Assembly: GCA_964487295.1 (NCBI GenBank)
Contig: CAZAQL010000084.1
Span: 1-11,745 of the forward strand
Length of the DNA stretch: 11,745 bases
Reading direction: 5' to 3'
DNA from: JAPEKQ01 sp964487295
GTDB taxonomy: Bacteria > Joyebacterota > Joyebacteria > Joyebacterales > Joyebacteraceae
Within the stretch, counting starts at the first letter, position 1. Every line of letters starts with the position of its first letter. The position numbers and the translations under genes were made by a program. This document shows positions 1 through 11,154 of the stretch, piece after piece. The notes under the pieces are model-generated. The model was given only the letters and a program-made list of their open reading frames with translations. It was not told where the DNA came from and did not search any database.

Positions 1-3000
1 CTCGATGTGCTTGTCGTTGATCTTCACGCCCTGCAGGCGGTAGACCTCCTGGATCTCATTGAGCAGGTACTCCTGGACCGCCTTCTCACCCTTGATCGCG
101 AGGATGTCGTGCGGGTTGATCGGCCCCTCGGAGAGCCTGTCGCCCGCGGAGACCGCCTCCCCGTCATGGACCCTCAGGTGCGTCCCGTGCGGGAGCTTGT
201 AGACCTTCTCCACGCCCTCGCCGACGACGAAGATCTCCCTCAGACCCTTCTTGACGTCGCCGAAGCGGACCGCGCCATCGATCTCGCTGATCGTTGCGGG
301 GCTCTTCGGAGGACGCGCCTCGAAGAGCTCCTCGACACGCGGAAGACCGCCGGTGATGTCGCGCGTCTTGCCGAACTCGCGCAGGACCTTGCCGAGCACG
401 GTGCCCGGTGCGATCTCATCGCCGTCCTTGACGAGCACGCGAGCGCCCGTCGGCAGAATATAGCGGTCGCTCGTCTTGCCGGACTTGGACTCGACGACGA
501 TCGAGGGATGCAGCTCCTTCTGATCGTCCTCGACGATGACACGCTCGCGATGGCCCGTCGCCTCGTCGGCCACGCGCTCCATCGTCCGTCCCGCGACGAC
601 CTCCTCGAACCGGACGGTGCCTCCCGCCCGCGCGATGATCGGATCGTTGTACGGGTCCCACTCGAAGAGGGGATCGCCCTCCTCGACGCGGTCGCCGTCC
701 TTGACATACAGGACCGCGCCGTACGGAACGTTGTAGGCGCGCTCGCGCCCGTCGTCACCTTCCTTGACGATACGCGCGTTCCGACCGATGACGACCTGGT
801 TGCCCTCGCCGTCCTGGCGGATGCTGCTCCGCTCCTTGAACTCGAAGCGGATGGTCCCTGCGACCGCCGCCTCGCGGCGGGAGACCTCGGCGATTCGTGC
901 CGACGTGCCGCCGATGTGGAACGTCCGGAGCGTCAGCTGCGTCCCCGGCTCGCCGATCGACTGGGCGGCCACGATGCCGACGACCTCTCCGATCTCGACC
1001 ATTCGACCCGTCGCGAGGTTCCGGCCGTAGCACATGGCGCAGACGCCGTGGCCTGACTCGCAGGTCAGCACGGACCGGATGACGACCTCCTCGACGTTGG
1101 CGTTCCGGATCCGGTCCACAGCCTCCTCGTCGATGGTCTCGTTCCGCGCGACGATGACCTCGCCCGTCGTCGGATCCTTCACGTCCTCCGACGCCACCCT
1201 GCCGAGCAGACGCTCGTGCAGCGGCTCGACGACCTTGCCCGCCTCGATGAGCGCACGCGTGTGCGTGCCCCGACTCGTCCCGCAGTCGATCTCGCTGATG
1301 ACGACCTCCTGGGCGACATCCACGAGTCGCCGCGTGAGGTAGCCGGCGTCCGCGGTCTTCAGAGCGGTATCGGCCAGTCCCTTTCGCGCTCCGTGCGTCG
1401 AGATGAAGTACTCGAGCGCCGTGAGACCCTCACGGAAGTTCGACTTGATGGGCGACTCGATGATCTCGCCCATCTGTCCCGTGAGCTTCTTCGCCGGCTT
1501 GGCCATGAGTCCTCGCATGCCGGCCAGCTGGCGGATCTGGTCCTTGGAACCTCGCGCGCCCGAGTCGGCCATCATGTGGATCGGGTTGAAGCCGCCGCTG
1601 GCCTCCTCGAGCCTGACACCCATCGCGTCCGCGACGTCGCTCGCCGCGTGCGTCCACGTGTCGACGACCCGGTTGTAGCGCTCGGTGTCCGTGATGACGC
1701 CGTCGCGGTAGTACTTGAGGATCTTGTCGACCGCCTTCTGCGCCTCGGCCAGGATCTCGACCTTGCTGTCGGGAACGATCACGTCGTCAACGCCGATGGT
1801 GATGCCGCCGAGCGTCGCGTAGTGGAACCCGAGGTTCTTGAGCTTGTCGAGGATCTCCGCCGTCTCGGCCTGCCCGAACACACGGTGGCACTTGCCGACG
1901 AGTTCCCGGAGACTGCCCTTCGTCATGGCCGTGTTCACGAACGAGAGACCAGCCGGGAAGATGCTGTTGAAGAGCACCCGGCCTGGAGTCGTGATGCGCG
2001 TCCGTCCGTCGATCCGGACCTTCACCCACTCGTGAAGGTTGACCAGCCCCTCGTCCAGCGCGAACTGCATCTCATCGGGTCCGGCGAACGCCCGCATCTT
2101 CTCCTCGTCCGGCTGCTCCAGGACCGACTTCGTCAGGTAGTAGCAGCCGAGAACGATGTCCTGCGACGGCGTCGCGACGGGCTTGCCGTCCGCCGGGAGC
2201 AGGATGTTGTTCGATGCGAGCATCAGCACTCGGTTCTCGATCTGCGCCTCGAACGAGAGCGGGACATGGACCGCCATCTGGTCGCCGTCGAAGTCCGCGT
2301 TGAACGCGGCGCAGACGAGCGGATGGATGCGGATCGCCTTGCCCTCGACGAGGATCGGCTCGAACGCCTGAATGCCGAGTCTGTGCAGCGTCGGCGCGCG
2401 GTTGAGGAACACCGGATGGTCCGTGATGACGTCCTCGAGGGCGTCCCAGACCTCCGGGCTCTTCCGCTCGATCAGGTTCTTGGCGGCCTTGACGGTCTGC
2501 GCGTGACCGAGCTCCTGCAGCCTCCGCACGATGAACGGACTGAAGAGCTCGAGCGCCATCGTCTTCGGGATCCCGCACTGGTGCAGCTTGAGCTCGGGAC
2601 CGACCACGATGACCGAACGGCCGGAGTAGTCGACGCGCTTGCCCAGCAGGTTCTGGCGGAAGCGGCCCTTCTTCCCCTTGAGAAGATGCGAGAGCGACTT
2701 CAGGACCCGGCGACCGCGGCCGCGGACCGCGCGGGAGCCTCTGCCGTTGTCAAAGAGCGCATCGACGGCCTGCTGGAGCATCCTCTTCTCGTTGCGGAGG
2801 ATGATCTCCGGGGCCTTGATCTTGAGCAGGCTCTTGAGCCTGTTGTTCCTGTAGATGACCCTGCGGTAGAGGTCATTGAGGTCCGACGTCGCGAACCTCC
2901 CGCCCTCGAGCGGCACGAGCGGCCTGAGGTCGGGCGGAAGCACGGGAACGGTCTCCATGACCATCCAGGACGGCTCGTTGCCCGAATCCAGGAACGCATC

Positions 3001-3669
3001 GAAGACCTGAAGACGCTTGAGCGCCTTCTTGCGCGACTGCTTCGTCGCCTCCTCGTCGCGCGCCAGAGCGCGGAGCTCCTTGTAACCGGTCTCGATGTCG
3101 ACGGCCTCGAGAAGCTCGCCGATGGCGCCCGCGCCCATCTCAGCGCGGAGCCCCGACTCGGTGTTCGCGGCGTACTCGGCGTGGCGCTCACCGGACAGCA
3201 GCTCTCCGACCTTAAGATCGGTCGTCCCGGGGTCGAGGACCACGTACGACTCGTAGTACAGCACGCGCTCGAGGTCGCGCCGCTTCATGTCCAGGAGCCG
3301 TCCGATGATGTTCGGATTGCCCCGGAAGAACCAGACGTGCGCGACCGGAACCGAGAGCTCGATATGCCCGAGCCGCTCACGACGGACCTTCGACTGCGTG
3401 ACCTCGACGCCGCAGTTCTCGCAGATCATGCCGCGGTAGCGGATCCGACGGTACTTGCCGCAGTTGCACTCCCAGTCCTTGACGGGCCCGAAGATGCGCT
3501 CGCAGAAGAGCCCGCCCTTCTCCGGCTTGAACGACCGGTAGTTGATCGTCTCCGGGAGAGTCACCTCGCCGTGAGACCAGCTCCGGATCGCTTCGGGCGA
3601 CGCCAGACGGATCTGGATCGCCTTGAAGTCCTGTGGCTCTTTGTTGTCTTCAAAGATGCCGAAATACAC
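1..3669 (-). CDS. rpoC: DNA-directed RNA polymerase subunit beta' (RpoC), 3' end outside window
   Basis: This is the largest subunit of the core RNA polymerase; it carries the catalytic magnesium site and the DNA clamp. The window holds the first 1223 codons in one continuous frame. It starts at GTG (protein VYFGIFEDN) behind a strong AGGAGG site, 23 bases after the rpoB stop. The N-terminal zinc site is Cys68, Cys70, Cys83 and Cys86. The catalytic loop NADFDGDQM is residues 457-465, with Asp459, Asp461 and Asp463 binding Mg. The second zinc site is Cys796, Cys870, Cys877 and Cys880. The bridge helix is seen (HGARKGLADTALKTADAGYL), and the trigger loop (SIGEPGTQLTLRTFHIGG) is residues 904-921. 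An SI3-type insertion fills about residues 924-1100, after which the conserved frame resumes at DITGGLPRVEELFEAR. The last residues seen are QGVKINDKHIE, so by comparison with E. coli RpoC roughly 150 residues are missing. Confidence 0.98.
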   Translation of the reverse strand, partial: MYFGIFEDNKEPQDFKAIQIRLASPEAIRSWSHGEVTLPETINYRSFKPEKGGLFCERIFGPVKDWECNCGKYRRIRYRGMICENCGVEVTQSKVRRERLGHIELSVPVAHVWFFRGNPNIIGRLLDMKRRDLERVLYYESYVVLDPGTTDLKVGELLSGERHAEYAANTESGLRAEMGAGAIGELLEAVDIETGYKELRALARDEEATKQSRKKALKRLQVFDAFLDSGNEPSWMVMETVPVLPPDLRPLVPLEGGRFATSDLNDLYRRVIYRNNRLKSLLKIKAPEIILRNEKRMLQQAVDALFDNGRGSRAVRGRGRRVLKSLSHLLKGKKGRFRQNLLGKRVDYSGRSVIVVGPELKLHQCGIPKTMALELFSPFIVRRLQELGHAQTVKAAKNLIERKSPEVWDALEDVITDHPVFLNRAPTLHRLGIQAFEPILVEGKAIRIHPLVCAAFNADFDGDQMAVHVPLSFEAQIENRVLMLASNNILLPADGKPVATPSQDIVLGCYYLTKSVLEQPDEEKMRAFAGPDEMQFALDEGLVNLHEWVKVRIDGRTRITTPGRVLFNSIFPAGLSFVNTAMTKGSLRELVGKCHRVFGQAETAEILDKLKNLGFHYATLGGITIGVDDVIVPDSKVEILAEAQKAVDKILKYYRDGVITDTERYNRVVDTWTHAASDVADAMGVRLEEASGGFNPIHMMADSGARGSKDQIRQLAGMRGLMAKPAKKLTGQMGEIIESPIKSNFREGLTALEYFISTHGARKGLADTALKTADAGYLTRRLVDVAQEVVISEIDCGTSRGTHTRALIEAGKVVEPLHERLLGRVASEDVKDPTTGEVIVARNETIDEEAVDRIRNANVEEVVIRSVLTCESGHGVCAMCYGRNLATGRMVEIGEVVGIVAAQSIGEPGTQLTLRTFHIGGTSARIAEVSRREAAVAGTIRFEFKERSSIRQDGEGNQVVIGRNARIVKEGDDGRERAYNVPYGAVLYVKDGDRVEEGDPLFEWDPYNDPIIARAGGTVRFEEVVAGRTMERVADEATGHRERVIVEDDQKELHPSIVVESKSGKTSDRYILPTGARVLVKDGDEIAPGTVLGKVLREFGKTRDITGGLPRVEELFEARPPKSPATISEIDGAVRFGDVKKGLREIFVVGEGVEKVYKLPHGTHLRVHDGEAVSAGDRLSEGPINPHDILAIKGEKAVQEYLLNEIQEVYRLQGVKINDKHIE

Positions 3670-3675
3670 GGAACT

Positions 3676-3682
3676 CCCTCCT
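3676..3682 (-). promoter_or_regulatory. Ribosome binding site of rpoC
   Basis: The transcribed strand reads AGGAGGG, with about 7 bases between AGGAGG and the GTG at 3669. It decides the rpoC start: the GTG is followed at once by the conserved N-terminus YFGIFEDN, and there is no ATG at this point. Confidence 0.85.
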
Positions 3683-3692
3683 CGCCCGGGGC

Positions 3693-7646
<3,954 letters not shown>

Positions 7647-7682
7647 ACGGGGTCCACTCACCGATCCATCACCCTCCGTCTT

Positions 7683-7712
7683 GAGAAGCCCGGGCCCTTG
7701 CTTCGGGCTCTC
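7683..7712 (-). other. Imperfect hairpin in the rplL-rpoB spacer
   Basis: Inverted repeat: 7683-7692 pairs with 7704-7712 (GAG plus AGCCCG against CGGGCT plus CTC, nine pairs with A7686 bulged), around an 11-base loop. It lies between the stronger hairpin at 7728-7758 and the rpoB start. It has no U-run and so does not look like an intrinsic terminator. Function is unknown. Confidence 0.4.
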
Positions 7713-7727
7713 GCCTCTCGCCGGAGC

Positions 7728-7758
7728 TGGGGAACGGAGGCGCAGCCTCCGCCCCCCA
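7728..7758 (-). promoter_or_regulatory. Strong interrupted hairpin between rplL and rpoB (candidate processing or attenuation site)
   Basis: A perfect seven-pair stem (CGGAGGC with GCCTCCG, 7735-7741 and 7745-7751) closes a 3-base loop. It continues across a 2x2 internal loop (7733-7734 against 7752-7753) into five more pairs (TGGGG with CCCCA). It starts 51 bases after the rplL stop. No U-run follows on the transcribed strand, so it is not a standard terminator. In E. coli the same gap holds an attenuator and an RNase III cleavage site. A similar role here is inference from position and shape. Confidence 0.5.
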
Positions 7759-7809
7759 TCTCCAATCTCTGCTATCACACCCGGAGCGTCCGCCCCGGTC
7801 GCAAGAGAG

Positions 7810-8253
7810 CTACTTCAGCTCGACCTTGGCTCCCGCCTCCTCGAGCTTCTTCTTCATCTCGTCGGCCTCTTCCTTCGTGACTTCCTTCTTGATGGCCTGT
7901 CCCGGATTGTCGACGAGTTCCTTGGCCTCCTTGAGACCCAGATCGGTCATCTGACGGATGACCTTCACGACCTGGAACTTCTTCTCACCGGTGTCCGCGA
8001 GGATGACGTCGAACTCCGTCTTCTCCTCCTCCGCGTCGCCGCCGGCGGCGGCGGGCGCCGCGGCCATCGCGACCGGAGCGGCCGCTGTGACACCGAACCT
8101 GTCCTCGAGCGCCTTCACGAGGTCGGCCATCTCGAGCACGGTCATGCCCTCGATCGTAGCGATGATGTCGGCGACCTTGCCTGTCGGCTCAGCCTTCTTC
8201 TCCTCGGCCGGAGCCTCGGTCGTCTCGACGGCGTCCTTCGTCTCTTCTGCCAT
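7810..8253 (-). CDS. rplL: 50S ribosomal protein L7/L12, with N-terminal extension
   Basis: This is the stalk protein of the large subunit, which binds L10 as dimers and recruits the GTPase factors EF-Tu, EF-G and IF2. It is 147 residues, against about 120-130 in most bacteria. Residues 1-25 are an Ala/Glu/Lys/Pro-rich segment (MAEETKDAVETTEAPAEEKK) placed before the normal dimerisation domain (KVADIIATIEGMTVLEMADLV). An Ala-rich hinge covers about 55-75. The factor-binding domain covers about 78-147, with the conserved EFDVIL and TDLGLKEAKELVD. The start is well supported by GGAGG six bases upstream, and no start codon fits the usual family N-terminus. The 152-base spacer back to rplJ (8254-8405) shows only short, weak inverted repeats and no convincing promoter. 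Confidence 0.97.
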   Translation of the reverse strand: MAEETKDAVETTEAPAEEKKAEPTGKVADIIATIEGMTVLEMADLVKALEDRFGVTAAAPVAMAAAPAAAGGDAEEEKTEFDVILADTGEKKFQVVKVIRQMTDLGLKEAKELVDNPGQAIKKEVTKEEADEMKKKLEEAGAKVELK

Positions 8254-8254
8254 G

Positions 8255-8264
8255 CTCCACCTCC
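8255..8264 (-). promoter_or_regulatory. Ribosome binding site of rplL
   Basis: The transcribed strand reads GGAGGTGGAG, with GGAGG six bases before the ATG at 8253. This strong site supports the long form of L7/L12. It also fits the need for several copies of this protein per ribosome. Confidence 0.85.
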
Positions 8265-8405
8265 AACGGGTTCTTCATCGTGTTGCCACAGAACGTTCAA
8301 ACGGCCCTATCTGAACAACGAGGACTTCCGGTCCCGCCGCCTGCGTCCCTGTCACGAACCGGCGACATGCCTCGCTGGTTGCGGCGCGCCCCGGGCGACG
8401 GTGCC

Positions 8406-8927
8406 CTAGGCCGCGGCCTTCTGCTTCGCCACCTCGTCGAGCGTGGCGACCAGCTTCCGCGTCAGCTCGTGGAGCAGTCGCGCAAGTCCGGCCACCGGCG
8501 CCTGGAACCCGGCCGCGATCTGCGCCAGCAGAACCTCGCGGGACGGGAGATCCGCAAGCTTGCGGATATCGGCCGCCGACATGAGTGTGGCATCGACCCA
8601 CCCAAGCTTGATCTGGGGGGTCTTCCTCGACTTCTCGAACTCAACGAGGATCTTCGCCGGAGCCACGGGATCGTCCTCCGACATCACGAGTCCGCTCGGT
8701 CCCGTCAGGTGCTCGGCGAGAGCACCCAGGCCCCGCGACTCGAAGACACGCCGCGCCAGCGTGTTCTTCACGACCCGATACTGCACCGCGGACTCGCGGA
8801 ACCGACGCCGGATCTCATTGGCGGTCTCAACATCCATCCCCGAGAAATCGCTGAGGATCAGGACGCCGATGCCCTCGAGCTGCTTGTCGAACTCCTCGAC
8901 GAAGGCCTCTTTCTGGTGTCTCTGCAT
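8406..8927 (-). CDS. rplJ: 50S ribosomal protein L10
   Basis: L10 is the base of the ribosomal stalk: its N-terminal domain binds 23S rRNA beside L11, and its C-terminal helix holds the L7/L12 dimers. The protein is 173 residues, normal for the family. The N-terminal domain has the usual pattern (IGVLILSDFSGMDVETANEIR, then QYRVVKNTLARR at 49-60). A GPSGLVMSEDDPVAPAKIL segment follows at 76-94. The last 35 or so residues (LARLLHELTRKLVATLDEVA) are the helix that takes up L7/L12. An AGAGG precedes the ATG by about seven bases. The gene lies 54 bases after rplA, and that gap holds a GC hairpin. In many bacteria L10 with L12 represses its own mRNA leader. The leader here is too short to show the standard L10 leader by eye. 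Confidence 0.97.
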   Translation of the reverse strand: MQRHQKEAFVEEFDKQLEGIGVLILSDFSGMDVETANEIRRRFRESAVQYRVVKNTLARRVFESRGLGALAEHLTGPSGLVMSEDDPVAPAKILVEFEKSRKTPQIKLGWVDATLMSAADIRKLADLPSREVLLAQIAAGFQAPVAGLARLLHELTRKLVATLDEVAKQKAAA

Positions 8928-8953
8928 CCGTTGCCTCTCTGTTGATGGCCCTA

Positions 8954-8971
8954 CCGCCGCTCGCGCGGCGG
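8954..8971 (-). promoter_or_regulatory. GNRA-capped GC hairpin between rplA and rplJ
   Basis: On the transcribed strand CCGCCGC pairs with GCGGCGG around the tetraloop GCGA, which fits the stable GNRA class. It begins 10 bases after the rplA stop and ends 26 bases before the rplJ ATG. There is no U-run. It could protect the rplA mRNA end, slow ribosomes or polymerase, or form part of an L10-responsive leader. The sequence alone does not decide. Confidence 0.5.
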
Positions 8972-8981
8972 AACGGCTCGG

Positions 8982-9686
8982 CTACTGCTTGACCGCGTCG
9001 ATGAGCGCGGGCACGTCGAGATCGATGCCCGGCCCCATCGTCGAGGAGATCGTCACGTTCCTGATGTAGACACCCTTCGCGGCGGCCGGCTTCGCGCGGA
9101 GGACCTCACGCATGAGGTCGGTCAGGTTCCCCCTGAGCGCATCGACCTCGAACGAGGCCTTGCCGATGCCGACGTGCAGGTTCCCGGTCTTGTCCGTGCG
9201 GTACTCGACCTTGCCGGCCTTGGCGTCCTGAATGGCCTTGGCGACGTCCATGGTGACCGTCCCCGTCTTCGGGTTCGGCATGAGTCCGCGCGGACCGAGG
9301 ATCTTGCCGAGCTTGCCCACGTGCTTCATCATGTCGGGCGTGGCGATGGCGGTGTCGAAGTCCGTCCAGCCGCCCTGGATCTTCTCGACGAGATCCTCGC
9401 CGCCGACGTAGTCGGCCCCTGCCTCCTCGGCCTCCTTGACCTTCTCGCCCGACGCCAGCACCAGGATCGTCACGCTGCGACCCGTGCCGTGCGGAAGGAC
9501 GATCGTGCCGCGGAGCTGCTGGTCGGAGCGCTTCACATCGACGCCGAGTCGGATGGCGACCTCGATGGTCTCATCGAACTTGGCCGTCGCGTTCTCCTTC
9601 GCCAGCTCGAGTCCGCGGTCGAGACTGAACGGTGCGCCCTCCCGGACGACCGTCCTGATCCCGTTGTATCGCTTCCCGTGCTTCAT
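8982..9686 (-). CDS. rplA: 50S ribosomal protein L1
   Basis: L1 forms the mobile stalk of the large subunit at the tRNA exit site and, in many bacteria, represses the L11-L1 mRNA. The protein is 234 residues, the normal length. The N-terminus is MKHGKRYNGIRTVVREG, and the signature GPRGLMPNPKTGTVT occupies 131-145. The RNA-contacting segment KFDETIEVAIRLGVDVKRSDQ is at 36-56, and the closing half of the first domain (VYIRNVTISSTMGPGI) is at 206-221. AAGGAG lies five bases before the ATG. The gene is separated from rplK by an unusually long, hairpin-rich gap; these two genes are often nearly contiguous. This gives room for separate control of L1. Confidence 0.98.
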   Translation of the reverse strand: MKHGKRYNGIRTVVREGAPFSLDRGLELAKENATAKFDETIEVAIRLGVDVKRSDQQLRGTIVLPHGTGRSVTILVLASGEKVKEAEEAGADYVGGEDLVEKIQGGWTDFDTAIATPDMMKHVGKLGKILGPRGLMPNPKTGTVTMDVAKAIQDAKAGKVEYRTDKTGNLHVGIGKASFEVDALRGNLTDLMREVLRAKPAAAKGVYIRNVTISSTMGPGIDLDVPALIDAVKQ

Positions 9687-9720
9687 CCTCTCTCCTTGCT
9701 CCTCGGGCCCTCAGACCCTC

Positions 9721-9833
9721 CCACGCTTGCCGGCGTGGTCGCGGGGTGACCGCTCCGCGGTCACCAAGGCAGTTCCCTTCGGGAACTGCAACGCTTGCTC
9801 ACCACCCGTGCTGGAGTTCCGGAAGGGAACTCC
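9721..9833 (-). repeat. Cluster of four hairpins in the rplK-rplA spacer
   Basis: Four inverted repeats fill most of the 187-base gap. 9721-9738: six pairs (CCACGC with GCGTGG), 6-base loop. 9745-9765: nine pairs (GGTGACCGC with GCGGTCACC), 3-base loop. 9769-9789: nine pairs (GCAGTTCCC with GGGAACTGC), 3-base loop. 9813-9833: eight pairs (GGAGTTCC with GGAACTCC), 5-base loop. The last two share the AGTTCC/GGAACT core and look like diverged copies. The 8-mer ACGCTTGC occurs at 9723-9730 and 9791-9798. No U-run follows any of them. Possible readings are a REP-like repeat, a mRNA stabiliser or processing block, or a regulatory RNA; the sequence shows structure, not function. Confidence 0.75.
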
Positions 9834-9873
9834 CAAGCTGACGCGCTTTGCCGACGCTCGCGGCGGCCGTGCA

Positions 9874-10299
9874 TCAGCCGACTATCTCGATCCCCATGCT
9901 CCGGGCCGTCCCCGCGATCATCTTGATCGCGGCCGCGTCGTCCGCCGCGTTGAGATCGACCGCCTTGAGCTTCGCGATCTCCAGGAGCTGCTTCTTCGTC
10001 ACCTTCCCGACCTTGTCGCGGTTCGGGATGGACGACCCCTTCGCGAGACCGGCCGCCTTCTTCAGGAGCACCGCCGCCGGCGGCGTCTTCGTGATGAAGG
10101 TGAACGTCCGGTCCTGGTAGACCGTGAGTACGACCGGGATGATCATGCCCGGCTGGTCCTTCGTCTTCGCGTTGAACTGCTTGCAGAAACCGCCGATGTC
10201 CATTCCGTACGGACCGAGCGCCGGTCCCACCGGAGGGGCGGAGGTCGCCTGCCCGGCGGGGATCTGGAGCTTCACGGTTCCGATGACCTTCTTCGCCAT
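9874..10299 (-). CDS. rplK: 50S ribosomal protein L11
   Basis: L11 binds the GTPase-associated region of 23S rRNA and takes part in factor binding and the stringent response. It is 141 residues, the standard length. The N-terminal domain begins MAKKVIGTVKLQIPAGQA, and the conserved proline stretch PPVGPALGPYGMDI is at 22-35. TKTPPAAVLLKKAAG at 70-84 precedes the RNA-binding C-terminal domain, with KLKAVDLNAADDAAAIKMIA near 110-129 and the ending GTARSMGIEI. The N-terminal motif SMAKK-type lysines are targets for methylation in some bacteria, but no methyltransferase gene is present here. GAGGGA lies about eight bases upstream of the ATG. The gap to nusG is 53 bases. Confidence 0.98.
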   Translation of the reverse strand: MAKKVIGTVKLQIPAGQATSAPPVGPALGPYGMDIGGFCKQFNAKTKDQPGMIIPVVLTVYQDRTFTFITKTPPAAVLLKKAAGLAKGSSIPNRDKVGKVTKKQLLEIAKLKAVDLNAADDAAAIKMIAGTARSMGIEIVG

Positions 10300-10352
10300 T
10301 CGCGTGTCCCTCGTGTTGCTGTCCGGTGCATCCGGGCGACCGGCTCGTCACC

Positions 10353-10880
10353 CTACGTCGCTTCCACCTGCAGGAAGTCGAGTTCGACGGGCGTCGCCCT
10401 GCCGAAGATCGACACCATCACCTTGACCTTGCCCCGCTCGCCGTCGATCTCATCGATGAGACCGTTGAACCCGCTGAAGGGACCGTCGATCACGCGCACC
10501 TGCTCACCGACCTGGTACGGGATCTCCGGACGCTCCTTCGACGGCTTCTTCTCGATGCGGCCGAGAATCCTGTCGATCTCGGTCTGCTCGAGCGGCTGCG
10601 GCCCCGACGTCGTTCCGATGAACGCGGAGACTCCCTGGGTCTCCTTCACCAGGAAGAACGTCTGGTCGTCCATCTCCATCTCAATGAGGAGATATCCCGG
10701 GAAGAGCTTTCGCTCGGCCGTGCGGCGCTTGCCGTCCTTCATCTCGACGAACTCCTCCGTCGCGATGATGATCTGGCCGAAGCGGTCCTCGAGGTTCTCG
10801 GCCGCGATCTTCGCGGTCAGCTTGTCCCGGACCTTATACTCGTGTCCCGAGTACGTATGAATGGCATACCAATGCTTCAC
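10353..10880 (-). CDS. nusG: Transcription elongation/antitermination factor NusG
   Basis: NusG binds RNA polymerase at the clamp and can link it to Rho or to the ribosome. The protein is 175 residues from the GTG chosen here (VKHWYAIHTYSGHE), close to the 181 of E. coli. The NGN domain covers about 1-108 and contains KLFPGYLLIEMEM at 58-70. The KOW domain covers about 122-172 (VGEQVRVIDGPFSGFNGLI). An in-frame GTG at 10907 would add nine residues (MNRLDGVTP), but it has no Shine-Dalgarno sequence and does not match the family N-terminus. The chosen GTG has only a weak GGGG about eight bases upstream. NusG acts on the RNA polymerase encoded by rpoB and rpoC downstream. Confidence 0.95.
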   Translation of the reverse strand: MKHWYAIHTYSGHEYKVRDKLTAKIAAENLEDRFGQIIIATEEFVEMKDGKRRTAERKLFPGYLLIEMEMDDQTFFLVKETQGVSAFIGTTSGPQPLEQTEIDRILGRIEKKPSKERPEIPYQVGEQVRVIDGPFSGFNGLIDEIDGERGKVKVMVSIFGRATPVELDFLQVEAT

Positions 10881-10926
10881 TGGCGTAACCCCGTCCAGTC
10901 GATTCACCGGTATGCAGTGTTCGTGG

Positions 10927-11115
10927 CTATCTGGCGAACAGGAGGCTAATGAGTTGCGTCAGCGTCCAGTCGACCAGGCCAATGAACACTGCAAGGATGA
11001 TAACGATCACGATCACGACCGTCGTGGACTCACGCACTTCATTGCGCGAGGGCCACGACACGCGCCGCATCTCGTTTCTCACCTCACGGATGAACTTGAC
11101 CAGTCTGTCGAACAT
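10927..11115 (-). CDS. secE: Preprotein translocase subunit SecE
   Basis: SecE clamps the SecY channel in the inner membrane. It is 62 residues, the short single-span form found in most bacteria outside the E. coli-like three-span group. The N-terminal part (FDRLVKFIREVRNEMRRVSW) is the amphipathic helix, ending in the conserved VSWPSRNEV. A single membrane segment follows at about 31-59 (TTVVIVIVIILAVFIGLVDW and on). AGGTGG sits four bases before the ATG at 11115. The frame is open further upstream into the tRNA gene, but that is not a plausible start. secE is followed by nusG after about 46 bases. Confidence 0.96.
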   Translation of the reverse strand: MFDRLVKFIREVRNEMRRVSWPSRNEVRESTTVVIVIVIILAVFIGLVDWTLTQLISLLFAR

Positions 11116-11154
11116 AACCCCACCTATCCGGACGCCTGAAGCGTTGAGAGGCAG

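Noticed and set aside
8254..8405. A separate promoter or leader for rplL in the 152-base rplJ-rplL gap
   Set aside because: Only weak five-base inverted repeats were seen, and no paired -35 and -10 boxes.
7683..9833. Spacer hairpins as intrinsic terminators
   Set aside because: None is followed by a U-run on the transcribed strand, and essential co-transcribed genes lie directly downstream.
9436..10860. A 474-codon plus-strand open frame crossing rplA, rplK and nusG
   Set aside because: It overlaps three certain genes and a hairpin-rich spacer in antisense, and has no domain-like sequence or separate ribosome binding site worth noting.
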